From: Dactylosporangium aurantiacum
GTDB lineage: Bacteria > Actinomycetota > Actinomycetes > Mycobacteriales > Micromonosporaceae
Direction of reading: 5' to 3'
Assembly (NCBI RefSeq): GCF_000716715.1
Contig: NZ_JNYJ01000006.1
Span: forward strand, 62,001-126,000
Length of the DNA: 64,000 nucleotides
Positions 27,689 through 36,461 of this stretch are shown one piece after another; position 1 is the stretch's first letter; the number at the start of each line of letters is the position of its first letter. The position numbers and the translations under genes were made by a program. Below the pieces are notes generated by a model, which was not told where the DNA came from, ran no database searches, and saw only the letters and a program-made list of their open reading frames with translations.

Positions 27689-29497
27689 TCAGACCGCGGC
27701 GGCCTTGCGGTCCTGTTTCGTGCGGTACATCGCGGCGTCCGCGTCACGCAGCAGCCGGTCGGGGTCGCCGGCCGGGCCGGTGGCGACGCCGACGCTGCCG
27801 CCGACGGGCAGTGCCCGGCCGTCCAGGTCGACCGGCGCCGACAGCGCGGCCACGATCTGGCCGGACAGTGCGCCGGCGCGGTCCGGGTGCGGGTCGGCGG
27901 GCACGACCGCGAACTCGTCGCCGCCGAGCCGCACGGCCAGGTCGCCGGGGTGCAGCAGCGCGGTCAGCCGGGCCGCGACGGTCGTCAGGACGTGGTCGCC
28001 GGCGTGGTGACCGTGCCCGTCGTTGATCGCCTTGAACCCGTCGAGGTCGATGACGAGCACGCTGACCTGCCCGCCGGTGCGCTGCTGGAGCCGCTCGCCG
28101 AGCAGCGCCCGGTTGGCCAGGCCGGTCAGCGTGTCGTGGGTCGCCTGGTGGCGCAGCTTGTCCTGCAGGGCGCGCGCCTCGGTGATGTCGCGCGCGTTGT
28201 ACACCACGCCGCGCACGCTCGGATGGGCGCGCAGGTCGGCGCCGATGACGTCGAGCCACCGGTAGCCGCCGTCGGCGTGCCGCAGCCGCAGCTGGGCGGC
28301 GACCTGCCCGGCGGGCGCGGTGGCGAGCCGGCCGGGCAGCGCGTCGAAGGCGGCGACGTCGTCGGGGTGGACCCGCTGCCGCAGCACCGCGCCGAGCGCC
28401 TGCGCCGGGTCCGTGCCGAGGACGCGCACCGCGGCCGGGCTGGCGTAGGTGACGGTGTCCTGGGCGTCGACGACGATGGTGACGTCGGAGGCGTGCTGGA
28501 CCAGCGAGCTGAACCATTCCTTCTGTACGTGCAGATCGGTGAGCAGCCGGTCGTTGTCGTGGAACGCGGCGAGCTGCCGGGTGAGCACCAGCAGTGTGAT
28601 GACGACGACGCCGGCGGTCACGCCCCAGATGCGCACGCCGGGGCCGATCCCGGTGAGTGCCACGACGAGCAGCACCTGGGTGGCGATGACCGCCAGGTAC
28701 GGCATCCGGCTGAACCGGCCCCGGGCGGCACCGCGCCGGCCGGCGGGGCGGCGGCGGGTCTGCAGCTCCTGCAGCCGCAGGCTGAACACGACCAGGATGC
28801 ACGGGATGAGCTGCGCGACGGTCATGATCCGCGGGTTCGACGCGCCGGTCAGGACGGTGGCGACGGACGCGCCGACCGCGGTGCCGGCCGTGCCGATACT
28901 GCCGATGACCCCGGCGAGCAGCGTGAACGGTGCCGTGTCGCTGAGGATGAGCTTGAGCACGCCCAGGACGATGACCAGCATGACCGCGGACACGGCGGCG
29001 GTCGCGAGCCGGTCGACCAGGTGGTCGGAGCCCAGCTCCGCACCGATCGAGAAGTACCAGAGGAACACCGCCACGCCGGCCATGACGGTCGCGGCGTCCA
29101 GCCACAGCCGCAGCCGCTGCCGGCCGTCCGCGCCGAGCGGGTGGCGCAGCATGGTGACCACCATGCCGGACATGCCGAGCACGACCAGGACGGTCTGCAC
29201 CGTGCTGACGGTGGCGGCGGGGTGCAGCAGCACCAGCACGGACTGGTAGCCGTCGCCGGCGGCGCAGCACACCGCGGTGACCGTCATCGACCGCCAGAAC
29301 CGGCGGGCGGCCGGTTGCGCGGCGCACAGCGCGGCGAGGCGCCGGCTGAGGAAGACCAGCGTGACGTCCAGGCCGGTCTGGATCAGCCAGGAGGACCGGC
29401 CGCCACCCGGGCCGAGCAGGAACCACAGCACCACGGCGACGGTCAGCCCGGCGAGGCCGAGCAGCACCCGGTCGCGCAGGAGCGGACGGTCCCGCAT
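27689..29497 (-). CDS. Membrane PAS-GGDEF diguanylate cyclase
   Basis: 602 aa. About nine or ten TM helices in the first 320 residues, a PAS domain with PAC (HASDVTIVVDAQDTVTYASP ... YNARDITEARALQDKL), then GGDEF (DTLTGLANRALLGERL, VLVIDLDGFKAINDGHGH, RLGGDEFAVV). The GGDEF signature is exact, so c-di-GMP synthesis is expected. No EAL domain follows, unlike many actinobacterial composites. Its 3' end faces the frameshifted anti-sigma kinase, 16 bp away. Confidence 0.93.
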   Translation of the reverse strand: MRDRPLLRDRVLLGLAGLTVAVVLWFLLGPGGGRSSWLIQTGLDVTLVFLSRRLAALCAAQPAARRFWRSMTVTAVCCAAGDGYQSVLVLLHPAATVSTVQTVLVVLGMSGMVVTMLRHPLGADGRQRLRLWLDAATVMAGVAVFLWYFSIGAELGSDHLVDRLATAAVSAVMLVIVLGVLKLILSDTAPFTLLAGVIGSIGTAGTAVGASVATVLTGASNPRIMTVAQLIPCILVVFSLRLQELQTRRRPAGRRGAARGRFSRMPYLAVIATQVLLVVALTGIGPGVRIWGVTAGVVVITLLVLTRQLAAFHDNDRLLTDLHVQKEWFSSLVQHASDVTIVVDAQDTVTYASPAAVRVLGTDPAQALGAVLRQRVHPDDVAAFDALPGRLATAPAGQVAAQLRLRHADGGYRWLDVIGADLRAHPSVRGVVYNARDITEARALQDKLRHQATHDTLTGLANRALLGERLQQRTGGQVSVLVIDLDGFKAINDGHGHHAGDHVLTTVAARLTALLHPGDLAVRLGGDEFAVVPADPHPDRAGALSGQIVAALSAPVDLDGRALPVGGSVGVATGPAGDPDRLLRDADAAMYRTKQDRKAAAV

Positions 29498-29604
29498 GCA
29501 CCGCTCCCTTCAGCCCGCCACCGGCGGGTACGCCGACGTGCTCCGGTGCGGCTCCGGGCGGCGCCACGACCGACCATCGGCGGGCGCGGGCCGGGGATGA
29601 GCCG

Positions 29605-29862
29605 TCAGGTCATGGAGCACCCTGGTGGCACCCAGACCAGCCGCGCCGGGTACAGCGACTCGGCGGTCTCCAGGGCCGCCTCGGCGGAGCCGAACACGGC
29701 GACCTCGAGGCTGCCGTCGGCGAGGAACCAGCTGGTCACGGCCCGCTCGGCCAGCTGGTGGCCCCAGGCCACGACGCACGGATGGCCGTCGTCCTCGGGG
29801 TCGGCGACGATGCCGAAGAGCGCCGGCGCACCCGCCAGCAGCCGCCGGTCGATGTCGGTCAC
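29605..29862 (-). CDS. Small hypothetical protein
   Basis: 85 aa starting at GTG 29862 (GTG ACC GAC ATC GAC), preceded by AGGAGGGA. Contains PDDGHPCVVAWGHQ-like mixed sequence, then WFLADGSLEVAVFGSAEAAL and LVWVPPGC. No family recognised. Lies upstream of the GGDEF gene on the same strand with a gap of about 107 bp. Confidence 0.6.
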   Translation of the reverse strand: MTDIDRRLLAGAPALFGIVADPEDDGHPCVVAWGHQLAERAVTSWFLADGSLEVAVFGSAEAALETAESLYPARLVWVPPGCSMT

Positions 29863-29947
29863 GAACGCTCCCTCCTACGGGCGAATGCACGTGCATCTGC
29901 ATGCTATTGGGCGTGCCGATGAGGCGATATGACGATGAGTCAAGATC

Positions 29948-29961
29948 GTTTCACGTGAAGT
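29948..29961. other. parS-like site
   Basis: GTTTCACGTGAAGT differs from the conserved ParB site GTTTCACGTGAAAC only in the last two bases and keeps the TTTCACGTGAA core. It lies in the 237-bp gap between the small hypothetical gene and the AfsR-like gene. In actinomycetes most such sites cluster near oriC. A single degenerate site could be a weak ParB site or a chance E-box-like palindrome. Confidence 0.4.
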
Positions 29962-30099
29962 ATTCGCCGCGGGTACGCCCCGCGATGGCACGGGCCGTTC
30001 TGAGTAGCCGCGCCCGGCCGGTCCGCGTCCGCTGAGGCGTCCGGGCCCGGTGGTGCCGGTGTGGCACCCTCGACGCCCTCGTACCACGCAAGGAGACGC

Positions 30100-32904
30100 A
30101 TGGAGTTCCGGATCCTCGGTCCGCTGGAGGTGCTCGTCACGGGCCGGTCGGTCCCGCTCGGCGGGCCGAAGCCCCGCGCGGTCCTGGCCACGCTGCTGCT
30201 GGACGCCGACCAGGTGGTCACCGTCGACCGGCTCATCGGCGGCGTGTGGGGCGAGGACCCGCCGCCCAGCGCGACGAACGCCCTGCAGACGTACCTGTCC
30301 CGGCTGCGCCGCGTGCTGGGCGCCGACACGCTGCGGCGGCACCAGCGTGGGTACCGGGTGGTCGCCGGCGCCGGGCAGATCGACGCGCAGCGCTTCGAGC
30401 ACGGCGTCACCCAGGGCCGGGAGGCCCTCGCCGGCGGCGACCCGGCGGCCGCGCACCGCACCGTCGAGGCGGCGCTGACCCTGTGGCGCGGTCCGGCGCT
30501 CATGGAGCTCACCGACGACCTGTCCGCACAGGCGGAGATCGCCCGCCTCACCGAGCTGCGGCAGGTCGCCGCCGAGCTGCGGGTCGAGGCGCTGCTCGGG
30601 CTGGGCCGCACCGATGAGGCGGTCGCCGCGGCCACGGCCCTGGTCGCCGACCACCCGCTGCGTGAACGCAGCCGCGCCCAGCTCATGCTGGCCCTGTACC
30701 GCGCCGGCCGGCAGACCGAGGCGCTCGCCACGTACCACGACGCGCGGGCGCTGCTCGCCGGCGACTTCGGCCTCGACCCCGGCGTCGACCTCGCCGCCCT
30801 CGCCCAGGCCATCCTGCGTCAGGACCGGGCGCTGCTCGACGGCCCGCCGCCGGCCCGCCCGGCGCCGCACCGGCCGCGGACCACGACGCCCGGCCGGCTG
30901 CCGACGCCGGTCCGCCGGCCGACGCCGGGCCAGGCGACGAGCCGGGCGCCGGTCGACCGGTTCCTCGGCCGGACCCTCGAGGTCGGCCAGGTGCGGGCCC
31001 TGCTGCGCGAGCACCGGCTCATCACGCTCACCGGCCCCGGCGGTGCCGGCAAGAGCCGCCTCGCCACCGAGGTCTGCCGCGACGCGGGCCTCGACGTCCG
31101 GGTCGCCGAGCTGGCCGGACTCACCGACGAGGCGCTGCTGGAGCCGGCCATCGCGCAGGCGTTCGGGCTCGCCGTCAGCACCGACGTGGCCGGCGTCGCC
31201 GCCGCCGTCGGCGACCGTGACCTCGTGCTGCTGCTGGACAACGGCGAGCACCTGGTGGCGGCCCTCGCCACGGCCGTACCGCGGCTGCTGCACGCGCTGC
31301 CCGGGCTGCGGATCCTGGTGACCAGCCGGGCACCGCTGAGCATCGGCGGCGAGCGGCTGCACCCGGTGCCGCCGCTGCCCGCGGCCACGGCGGTCGAGCT
31401 GTTCCTGGACCGGGCCGCCGCGGTCGCGCCGCAGTGGACGTGCGCGCCCGCCGAGCGCCAGGTCGTCGCGCGGATCTGCGCCCGCCTCGACGGGCTGCCA
31501 CTGGCGGTGGAGCTCGCCGCGGCGCAGCTGGTGGCGCTGTCCCCGGCGCAGATCCTGCAGCGGCTCGACGACCCGGCGGCGTTGCGCACCGCGCGGCGTG
31601 ACGTGCCCGACCGGCACCGCAGCCTCGACAGCGCGATCGACGTCACGTACCGGCTGCTGGACCCGCCGCAGCGCGACACGTTCGCCAGGCTCAGCGTCTT
31701 CGCCGGCACATTCGACCTGGAGGCCGCCGAACGCGTCGCGGGCGGTGCGGTCCTCGCCCCGCTGACCGGGCTGATCACCGGGTCGCTGGTGACGACGCTG
31801 CCGGGCACGTCGCCGCGGCGCTACCGGATGCTGCAGACGTTGCGCCAGTACGCCGACCGCAGGCTGGGCGACGACGAGCGCCGGGCGGTGCGCCGCCGGC
31901 ACCTGGACCGGGCCGCCGAGCTGGCCGCGACCGCCGACCGGGAGCTGCGCGGCCCGGACGCCCGCCGGTGGTTCCGGACGCTCGCCGCCGAGCAGGACGA
32001 CCTGCGCGCCGCGCTCGCCCACGCGCTCGGCGGGGCCGACCCCGGCACGGGGCTGCGCCTGGCCGCCGACCTCGCCTGGTTCTGGTACCGGGCCGGCCGC
32101 ATCGCCGAAGGGCTGCGCTGGCTGCGGGCCGGGCTGGACGCCGCGCCCGGCGCCGCCGACGACGACCGGGCCAGGGCCCTGACCGGCGTGGCCAGCCTGT
32201 GTTACCTCGCCGGTGACGTCGGCGCCGGCACCGACGCCGTCCTCGTCGCGCTGCGGCTCGCCCGGCGGGCGGGGCGGCCCACGACGCTCGCCCGCGCCTC
32301 GGCGTACCTGACCCTGTCGATGGCGCTGCGCGGCCGGGTCGCCGAGGGCGTCGAGACGGGCCGGCAGGCCCGGGCGCAGGCGGTGGCCAGCGGCGCCGAC
32401 TGGGTGCTCGCCGAGGCGCTGATCAGCATCGGCCTGCTCGCCGGGGTCGCCGGGGACCCGGCGACGGGGGCGGCCGTGCTGGACGAGGCGATCGACGTCG
32501 GCACCCGCTGCGGGTTCGGCTGGTCCGCCGCGTCCGCCCGGTGGATCCGGGCCAAGCAGGCGCTCGCCACCGGCGCCTACGAGCAGGCGTACGCGCTCGC
32601 CCGGCGCGCCGCGCGCGACCTCGACGACGAGGACGACGTCACCGGCTGGCTGGCCACCACCCACCTGCTCGCCGGCGCGCTCGCCCTGACCGGCCGGCCG
32701 GAAGACGGCGCGGTGCTGCTCGGCGCCGTCGACGCGCTCGGTGCGCAGGCCGGCTACGCCCCGCTGCGCATGGACCCGGTCAACGGGCCGCGCACCGTGC
32801 AGGCCGTCACGTCGCGGCTCACGCCGGCGGCGTACCGGCAGGCGCACGCCCGTGGCCTGCGGCTGCGCCGACCCGACGTCCGCGCGTACCTCGACGGGTT
32901 GTGA
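30100..32904 (+). CDS. AfsR/SARP-type regulator with NB-ARC and TPR domains
   Basis: 934 aa. A winged-helix DNA-binding domain (EFRILGPLEVLVTGRSVPLG, then TNALQTYLSRLRRVLG) at 1-90 and a BTAD domain (about 95-245: HPLRERSRAQLMLALYRAGR, QTEALATYHDAR) are followed by an NB-ARC ATPase. The ATPase has Walker A TGPGGAGKSRLA near 313 and VLLLDNGEHLV as Walker B. The C-terminal TPR-like region runs from about residue 600. AfsR-type proteins are ATP-dependent activators of secondary metabolism or development. ATG 30100 follows AAGGAG. No biosynthetic cluster adjoins, so it may be a global or orphan regulator. Confidence 0.92.
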   Translation: MEFRILGPLEVLVTGRSVPLGGPKPRAVLATLLLDADQVVTVDRLIGGVWGEDPPPSATNALQTYLSRLRRVLGADTLRRHQRGYRVVAGAGQIDAQRFEHGVTQGREALAGGDPAAAHRTVEAALTLWRGPALMELTDDLSAQAEIARLTELRQVAAELRVEALLGLGRTDEAVAAATALVADHPLRERSRAQLMLALYRAGRQTEALATYHDARALLAGDFGLDPGVDLAALAQAILRQDRALLDGPPPARPAPHRPRTTTPGRLPTPVRRPTPGQATSRAPVDRFLGRTLEVGQVRALLREHRLITLTGPGGAGKSRLATEVCRDAGLDVRVAELAGLTDEALLEPAIAQAFGLAVSTDVAGVAAAVGDRDLVLLLDNGEHLVAALATAVPRLLHALPGLRILVTSRAPLSIGGERLHPVPPLPAATAVELFLDRAAAVAPQWTCAPAERQVVARICARLDGLPLAVELAAAQLVALSPAQILQRLDDPAALRTARRDVPDRHRSLDSAIDVTYRLLDPPQRDTFARLSVFAGTFDLEAAERVAGGAVLAPLTGLITGSLVTTLPGTSPRRYRMLQTLRQYADRRLGDDERRAVRRRHLDRAAELAATADRELRGPDARRWFRTLAAEQDDLRAALAHALGGADPGTGLRLAADLAWFWYRAGRIAEGLRWLRAGLDAAPGAADDDRARALTGVASLCYLAGDVGAGTDAVLVALRLARRAGRPTTLARASAYLTLSMALRGRVAEGVETGRQARAQAVASGADWVLAEALISIGLLAGVAGDPATGAAVLDEAIDVGTRCGFGWSAASARWIRAKQALATGAYEQAYALARRAARDLDDEDDVTGWLATTHLLAGALALTGRPEDGAVLLGAVDALGAQAGYAPLRMDPVNGPRTVQAVTSRLTPAAYRQAHARGLRLRRPDVRAYLDGL

Positions 32905-32989
32905 CGCTGCACCTGGATTGCACGCCGCCGTTGAGCGGCACGCCGCACGCTGTGCACCTCAACTGGCCTCGAACACAGCGGAGCATCCT

Positions 32990-33760
32990 TTGACGACATC
33001 ATTCACCCGGGCCGGGGCGGCGCTGCTGCTCACGGTCCTCGGCGCGGTCGCGGCACCGTCCGCGGCGCACGCCACCGCACTGTGCGACCAGCCGGTGCCG
33101 CCGCCGGCCTGCAGCGAGGACCCCGACCCCGATCCCGGGCCGATCGACACCCCGCCCCGCGGCGCGCTGGACAGCGTGGCGTTCACCGGCAACGGCGCCC
33201 GCGTCACCGGCTGGGCCGCCGACGGCGACAGCGCCGCGCCGCTGCAGGTCCACGTCTACGTCGACGGCGCGTTCGCCGGTGCCGCGGTGGCGGACACGTA
33301 CCGGCCGGACGTCGCCGCGGTGTACCCGTACTTCGGCGCCTGGCGCGGCTACGACGCCGTCGTGCCGGCCCGCCCGGGCACGCACACGGTGTGCACGTAC
33401 GCGATCAACGTGCAGCCGCCGAACACCAGCCCCGCCGGCAACCGGCAGCTGGGCTGCCGCTCCTACGACGTGCCGGCCGTCGCGAACGTGGCGTCGCTCT
33501 ACAGTGGACAGTGGCTGGTCGCCTTCGACGACAACGTCGTCGGCGAGACCGGCTTCGAGGTCATGTGGGAGTACTTCACCTGGTACACGATCCCGGGCAC
33601 GCACGAGCGAGTCGCCACGCCGCGGGTGTGGCGGTACACGCTGCCGCCGCACGAGGGCACGGGCCGGGTGACGCTGCCCGACCAGCGCCCGATCAACGCC
33701 ACGCGGCTCACCGTCACCGCGCCGGGCCTGGGCAGCGCCAGCACCACCGACCTGTACTGA
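32990..33760 (+). CDS. Secreted protein of unknown function
   Basis: About 256 aa from TTG 32990, with GGAG at 32980-32983 at good spacing. Signal peptide MTTSFTRAGAALLLTVLG followed by AHA, with likely cleavage after it. An acidic proline-rich linker (EDPDPDPGP) then leads into a beta-rich region, GALDSVAFTGNGARVTGWAA, ending WRGYDAVVPARPGTHTVCTYA. That VTGWA..PD...P..V.VYVDG pattern recurs in actinobacterial secreted proteins and may be a carbohydrate-binding or adhesive module. No catalytic motif was seen. Confidence 0.7.
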   Translation: MTTSFTRAGAALLLTVLGAVAAPSAAHATALCDQPVPPPACSEDPDPDPGPIDTPPRGALDSVAFTGNGARVTGWAADGDSAAPLQVHVYVDGAFAGAAVADTYRPDVAAVYPYFGAWRGYDAVVPARPGTHTVCTYAINVQPPNTSPAGNRQLGCRSYDVPAVANVASLYSGQWLVAFDDNVVGETGFEVMWEYFTWYTIPGTHERVATPRVWRYTLPPHEGTGRVTLPDQRPINATRLTVTAPGLGSASTTDLY

Positions 33761-33815
33761 CCAGACCTCGCCGGCGCCGCTGACCCCCGCCCTGCCGGCG
33801 CCGGCGGGCCGCACC

Positions 33816-33856
33816 GGCACCGGCCCTGGCACACCCGCGCCGCCAGGGCCGGTGCC
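33816..33856. terminator. Perfect 15-bp inverted repeat, likely terminator
   Basis: GGCACCGGCCCTGGC (33816-33830) is an exact reverse complement of GCCAGGGCCGGTGCC (33842-33856), with an 11-nt loop. It lies 55 bp after the secreted-protein stop and 56 bp before the UbiA gene. There is no T-run, as is common for actinobacterial terminators. Confidence 0.7.
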
Positions 33857-33912
33857 CCGGGCATGACGCGGCTCTCAGTGCGCGCACAGGCATCCAGGAC
33901 GATGATCGAAGC

Positions 33913-34794
33913 ATGACGGCGGTGTTGGAACGTCCGGCAGCGGTGCTCGTCGCGGTGTCCCGGCCGTGGTTCTGGCCGGTGTCCTGGGTGCCGGCGTATC
34001 TCGGCACCGTCCTGGCCGCCCACGCGTGGCTGCCGGCGCGCGCGGACCTGCCGCGGGCGCTCGTCGCGCTGCTCGTCCTCGGCCCGCTCATCTGGGGTGC
34101 GGTGCTCGCCCAGAACGACCTGCAGGACCTGCGCAGCGACCGCGACAACCCGCGCAAGGCGACGGCGCCGCTGGTCACCGGGGCCGTCTCGGCGCGGCGG
34201 TTGCGGCTGTGGTACCGGTGGATCGCCGGCACCGCCGTCGTCGCCGCCCTGTACGTGGGGCCGCTGTTCGTCCTCGGGGTCGCCGGCGTGCTGCTGCTCG
34301 GGTGGGCGTACAGCGTGCCACCGCTGCGGCTCAAGACCCGGCCGGGCTGGGACGTCGCGGTGAACGCGCTGGTCGTCGGGGTCGTGTCGCCGGCCGCGGG
34401 CTGGTCGATCACCCGCCCGCCGTGGGAGTTCCCGTGGCAGTTCGGGCTGATCGGCCTGCTCTTCGCCGCCGCCCTGTGCGTGCCCACGACCGTCACCGAC
34501 CTCACCGCCGACACCGCCGCCGGTGACACCACGTTCGCGGTGCGGTTCGGCCCGCGGTTCGCGCACCGCCTCGGTGTCGCGCTGTGGGGCGCCGCCCTGG
34601 CGATCTCGGTGGCGTGCGCGTGGCTCGACGTGTTGGTCCCCCGCTCGACGCTGGTGCCGCAGCTGCTCATGACACCGGTGCTGCTGGCCGGGTACGCGAT
34701 CCTCACCCGCCGCCCGACGATCCGGCGCCTCGCGGTGCTGTCGGTGCTGTTCGGCGTGCCGACGGTCGGCTTCGCACTGGCGTACATCGGCTGA
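33913..34794 (+). CDS. UbiA-family prenyltransferase
   Basis: 293 aa, about eight TM helices. The first Asp-rich motif is NDLQDLRSDRDNPRK (NDxxDxxxD), and the second DLTADTAAGDTT lies near residue 200; these bind the Mg-diphosphate of a polyprenyl donor. This matches UbiA-type enzymes such as those using chlorophyll, heme-O, menaquinone or natural-product acceptors. The acceptor is not predictable. Downstream are a hypothetical gene and a DinB-like gene, the latter with a 1-bp stop/start overlap. Confidence 0.9.
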   Translation: MTAVLERPAAVLVAVSRPWFWPVSWVPAYLGTVLAAHAWLPARADLPRALVALLVLGPLIWGAVLAQNDLQDLRSDRDNPRKATAPLVTGAVSARRLRLWYRWIAGTAVVAALYVGPLFVLGVAGVLLLGWAYSVPPLRLKTRPGWDVAVNALVVGVVSPAAGWSITRPPWEFPWQFGLIGLLFAAALCVPTTVTDLTADTAAGDTTFAVRFGPRFAHRLGVALWGAALAISVACAWLDVLVPRSTLVPQLLMTPVLLAGYAILTRRPTIRRLAVLSVLFGVPTVGFALAYIG

Positions 34795-34844
34795 CCGGCA
34801 GGGGGACAGCGGGCCGGCGGGGACGCGCAGTACGATCTTGCCGC

Positions 34845-35357
34845 GTGACAAGTTTCCCGTACCGGCCCGCAAGCCCGGAGGCCCTCGCCGCCCGATGGGT
34901 GCAGTGGGTCGCCGCGACCGGACCACTGCGCAACCCGGTCGCCGACGACACCGGGGCGCACGCGCACCGCCGCCAGCCCGCCGACGTGTGGTTCCTCGCC
35001 GGCTGCTTCGGCGGCGCCGTCGAGCGGCGCTGCACCGTCCCGGCGGGCCGGCCGCTGTTCTTTCCCGCGTTCAACATGTGGGGCCCGGACGTCGAGCCGA
35101 TACCGGAGGCGACCGGCGAGGCGCACGTCGACGACGTCCGGCACCCGGTCGAGCCGATCGACGCGACGGAGCCGTTCGAGGTGCGCGGCGCCTTCCTCAA
35201 CCCCGTCACCCGCACCCGCGGCCCGGTCCCGGTGCGCGTCTGGGGCCTGTGGGCCCGCGTCGACCCGCTCACCCCAGGGGAGCACCGGGTGCGGTTCACC
35301 GGCTCCGACGGGCACGGCTTCCGCGTCGCCGCCATGTACGAGCTGACGGTCGCCTGA
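34845..35357 (+). CDS. Hypothetical protein
   Basis: 170 aa from GTG 34845. A conserved-looking block WFLAGCFGGAVERRCTVPAG, RPLFFPAFNMWGPD and a C-terminal VWGLWARVDPLTPGEHRVRF suggest a beta-sandwich fold. The GCFGG/NMW pattern occurs in uncharacterised bacterial proteins. The stop TGA overlaps the DinB-like ATG (TGATG), so the two are probably translated together. Confidence 0.7.
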   Translation: MTSFPYRPASPEALAARWVQWVAATGPLRNPVADDTGAHAHRRQPADVWFLAGCFGGAVERRCTVPAGRPLFFPAFNMWGPDVEPIPEATGEAHVDDVRHPVEPIDATEPFEVRGAFLNPVTRTRGPVPVRVWGLWARVDPLTPGEHRVRFTGSDGHGFRVAAMYELTVA

Positions 35358-35827
35358 TGGACGACTACCACGCGCCGATCCGCGCCCAGCTCGAGGCGTT
35401 CATCGACGAGCACCGCGCCGCCCTGGCGGCGTCCCTCGACGGGCTCACCGAGGAGCAGGCCCGCCGCTCGCTCGTGCCGTCCCGCACGACCCTGCTCGGT
35501 CTGGTGAAGCACGCGACGTTCGTGGAGCAGGTCTGGTTCGACGAGGCCGTCACCGCGCGCTCACGCGCGCGGATCGGCATCCCGGAGACGCCCGACGACT
35601 CGTTCGTGCTGACCGACGCGGACACGATCGCGTCGGTGCGGCAGGCGTACCGGGCCGCCTGCGACGCCTCCCGCCGGGCGACGGCCCCGCTCGGCCTGGA
35701 CGACCTGCTGCCGGGCAACCGCCGCGGCCCGCTGCCGCTGCGCTGGGTCTACCTGCACGTGCTGCGCGAGCTCGCGCAGCACTGCGGTCACGCCGACATC
35801 CTGCGCGAGCAGGTGCTCAGCGGCTAG
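35357..35827 (+). CDS. DinB/DUF664-family protein
   Basis: 156 aa. Four-helix-bundle layout of the DinB/YfiT superfamily: LLGLVKHATFVEQVWFDEAV supplies the first metal histidine, and WVYLHVLRELAQHCGHADIL the other two (HxxxH pattern). Actinobacterial members may be thiol-dependent (mycothiol) transferases. The substrate is unknown. The 3' end overlaps the convergent DUF5997 gene by 11 bp. Confidence 0.9.
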   Translation: MDDYHAPIRAQLEAFIDEHRAALAASLDGLTEEQARRSLVPSRTTLLGLVKHATFVEQVWFDEAVTARSRARIGIPETPDDSFVLTDADTIASVRQAYRAACDASRRATAPLGLDDLLPGNRRGPLPLRWVYLHVLRELAQHCGHADILREQVLSG

Positions 35828-36320
35828 TGGCCCGCCTGCCCCTGGGCTGGGCCTTCTTCGCCTGAGCCTTCTTGGCCTGGACCTTCTTGGCCTGGACCTT
35901 CTTCGGCTGGACCTTCGCGGCCGGTGCCGTCGCCGGCGCCGCGGCGGCCTCCTCGCGCTGCGCCTGCAGGCGGCGCTCCTCGCGCTTGTTCTCCGCGTGG
36001 ATCTCGCGCTCCTTCACCAGCCACTCCGGCGGGTCGGCGGCCAGCGCGGCGATCTGCGCGGTCGTGAGCGGCTCGGTGATCCCGCCGCGGGCCAGCCCGC
36101 TGTTGGACACCCGCAGCCGGGCGGCGACGACGTTGCGCGGGTGCGGCCCGTCGCGGCGCAGGTCCGCCAGCCACTGCGGGGGGTTGCGCTGCATCTCGTC
36201 GAGCTCCTCGCGGGACACCATCCCGTCCTGGAACTCCTGCGGCGTCGCGGGCAGGTACACGACAAGCTTCAGCGCCGCCGTGGAGGGCTTCATCACCTGG
36301 GACTTCTTCGGCTTGCTCAC
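35817..36320 (-). CDS. DUF5997-family protein with HTH-like stretch and KKxQA repeats
   Basis: 167 aa from GTG 36320. The conserved DUF5997 core reads STAALKLVVYLPATPQEFQD, RRDGPHPRNVVAARLRVSNS, then LARGGITEPLTTAQIAAL. The part VAARLRVSNSGLARGG looks like a helix-turn-helix. After residue 135 the tail becomes low-complexity: QPKKVQAKKVQAKKAQAKKA, a lysine-rich repeat resembling DNA-binding tails of actinobacterial HU-like proteins. It diverges from a LysR-type effector-domain gene, an arrangement that recurs in actinobacteria. I infer a DNA-related role. Confidence 0.75.
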   Translation of the reverse strand: MSKPKKSQVMKPSTAALKLVVYLPATPQEFQDGMVSREELDEMQRNPPQWLADLRRDGPHPRNVVAARLRVSNSGLARGGITEPLTTAQIAALAADPPEWLVKEREIHAENKREERRLQAQREEAAAAPATAPAAKVQPKKVQAKKVQAKKAQAKKAQPRGRRATSR

Positions 36321-36461
36321 TGCGTCAGGGTAGCGACCCACCGGGCGGGTGGGCACATCGCCCGCACCGTGGTGCCCGCCGTCACCCTGCCGGCACCCCC
36401 GCGACGGGTACCCTGACCAGGTCCGGCCCCTACCCGGTCAGCCCGCTGCTTCGGAGGTGCC

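Noticed and set aside
29875..32847. 990-residue open frame antisense to the AfsR-like gene
   Set aside because: Antisense to a protein with clear domains; composition is Arg/Gly/Gln-rich and shows no fold motif.
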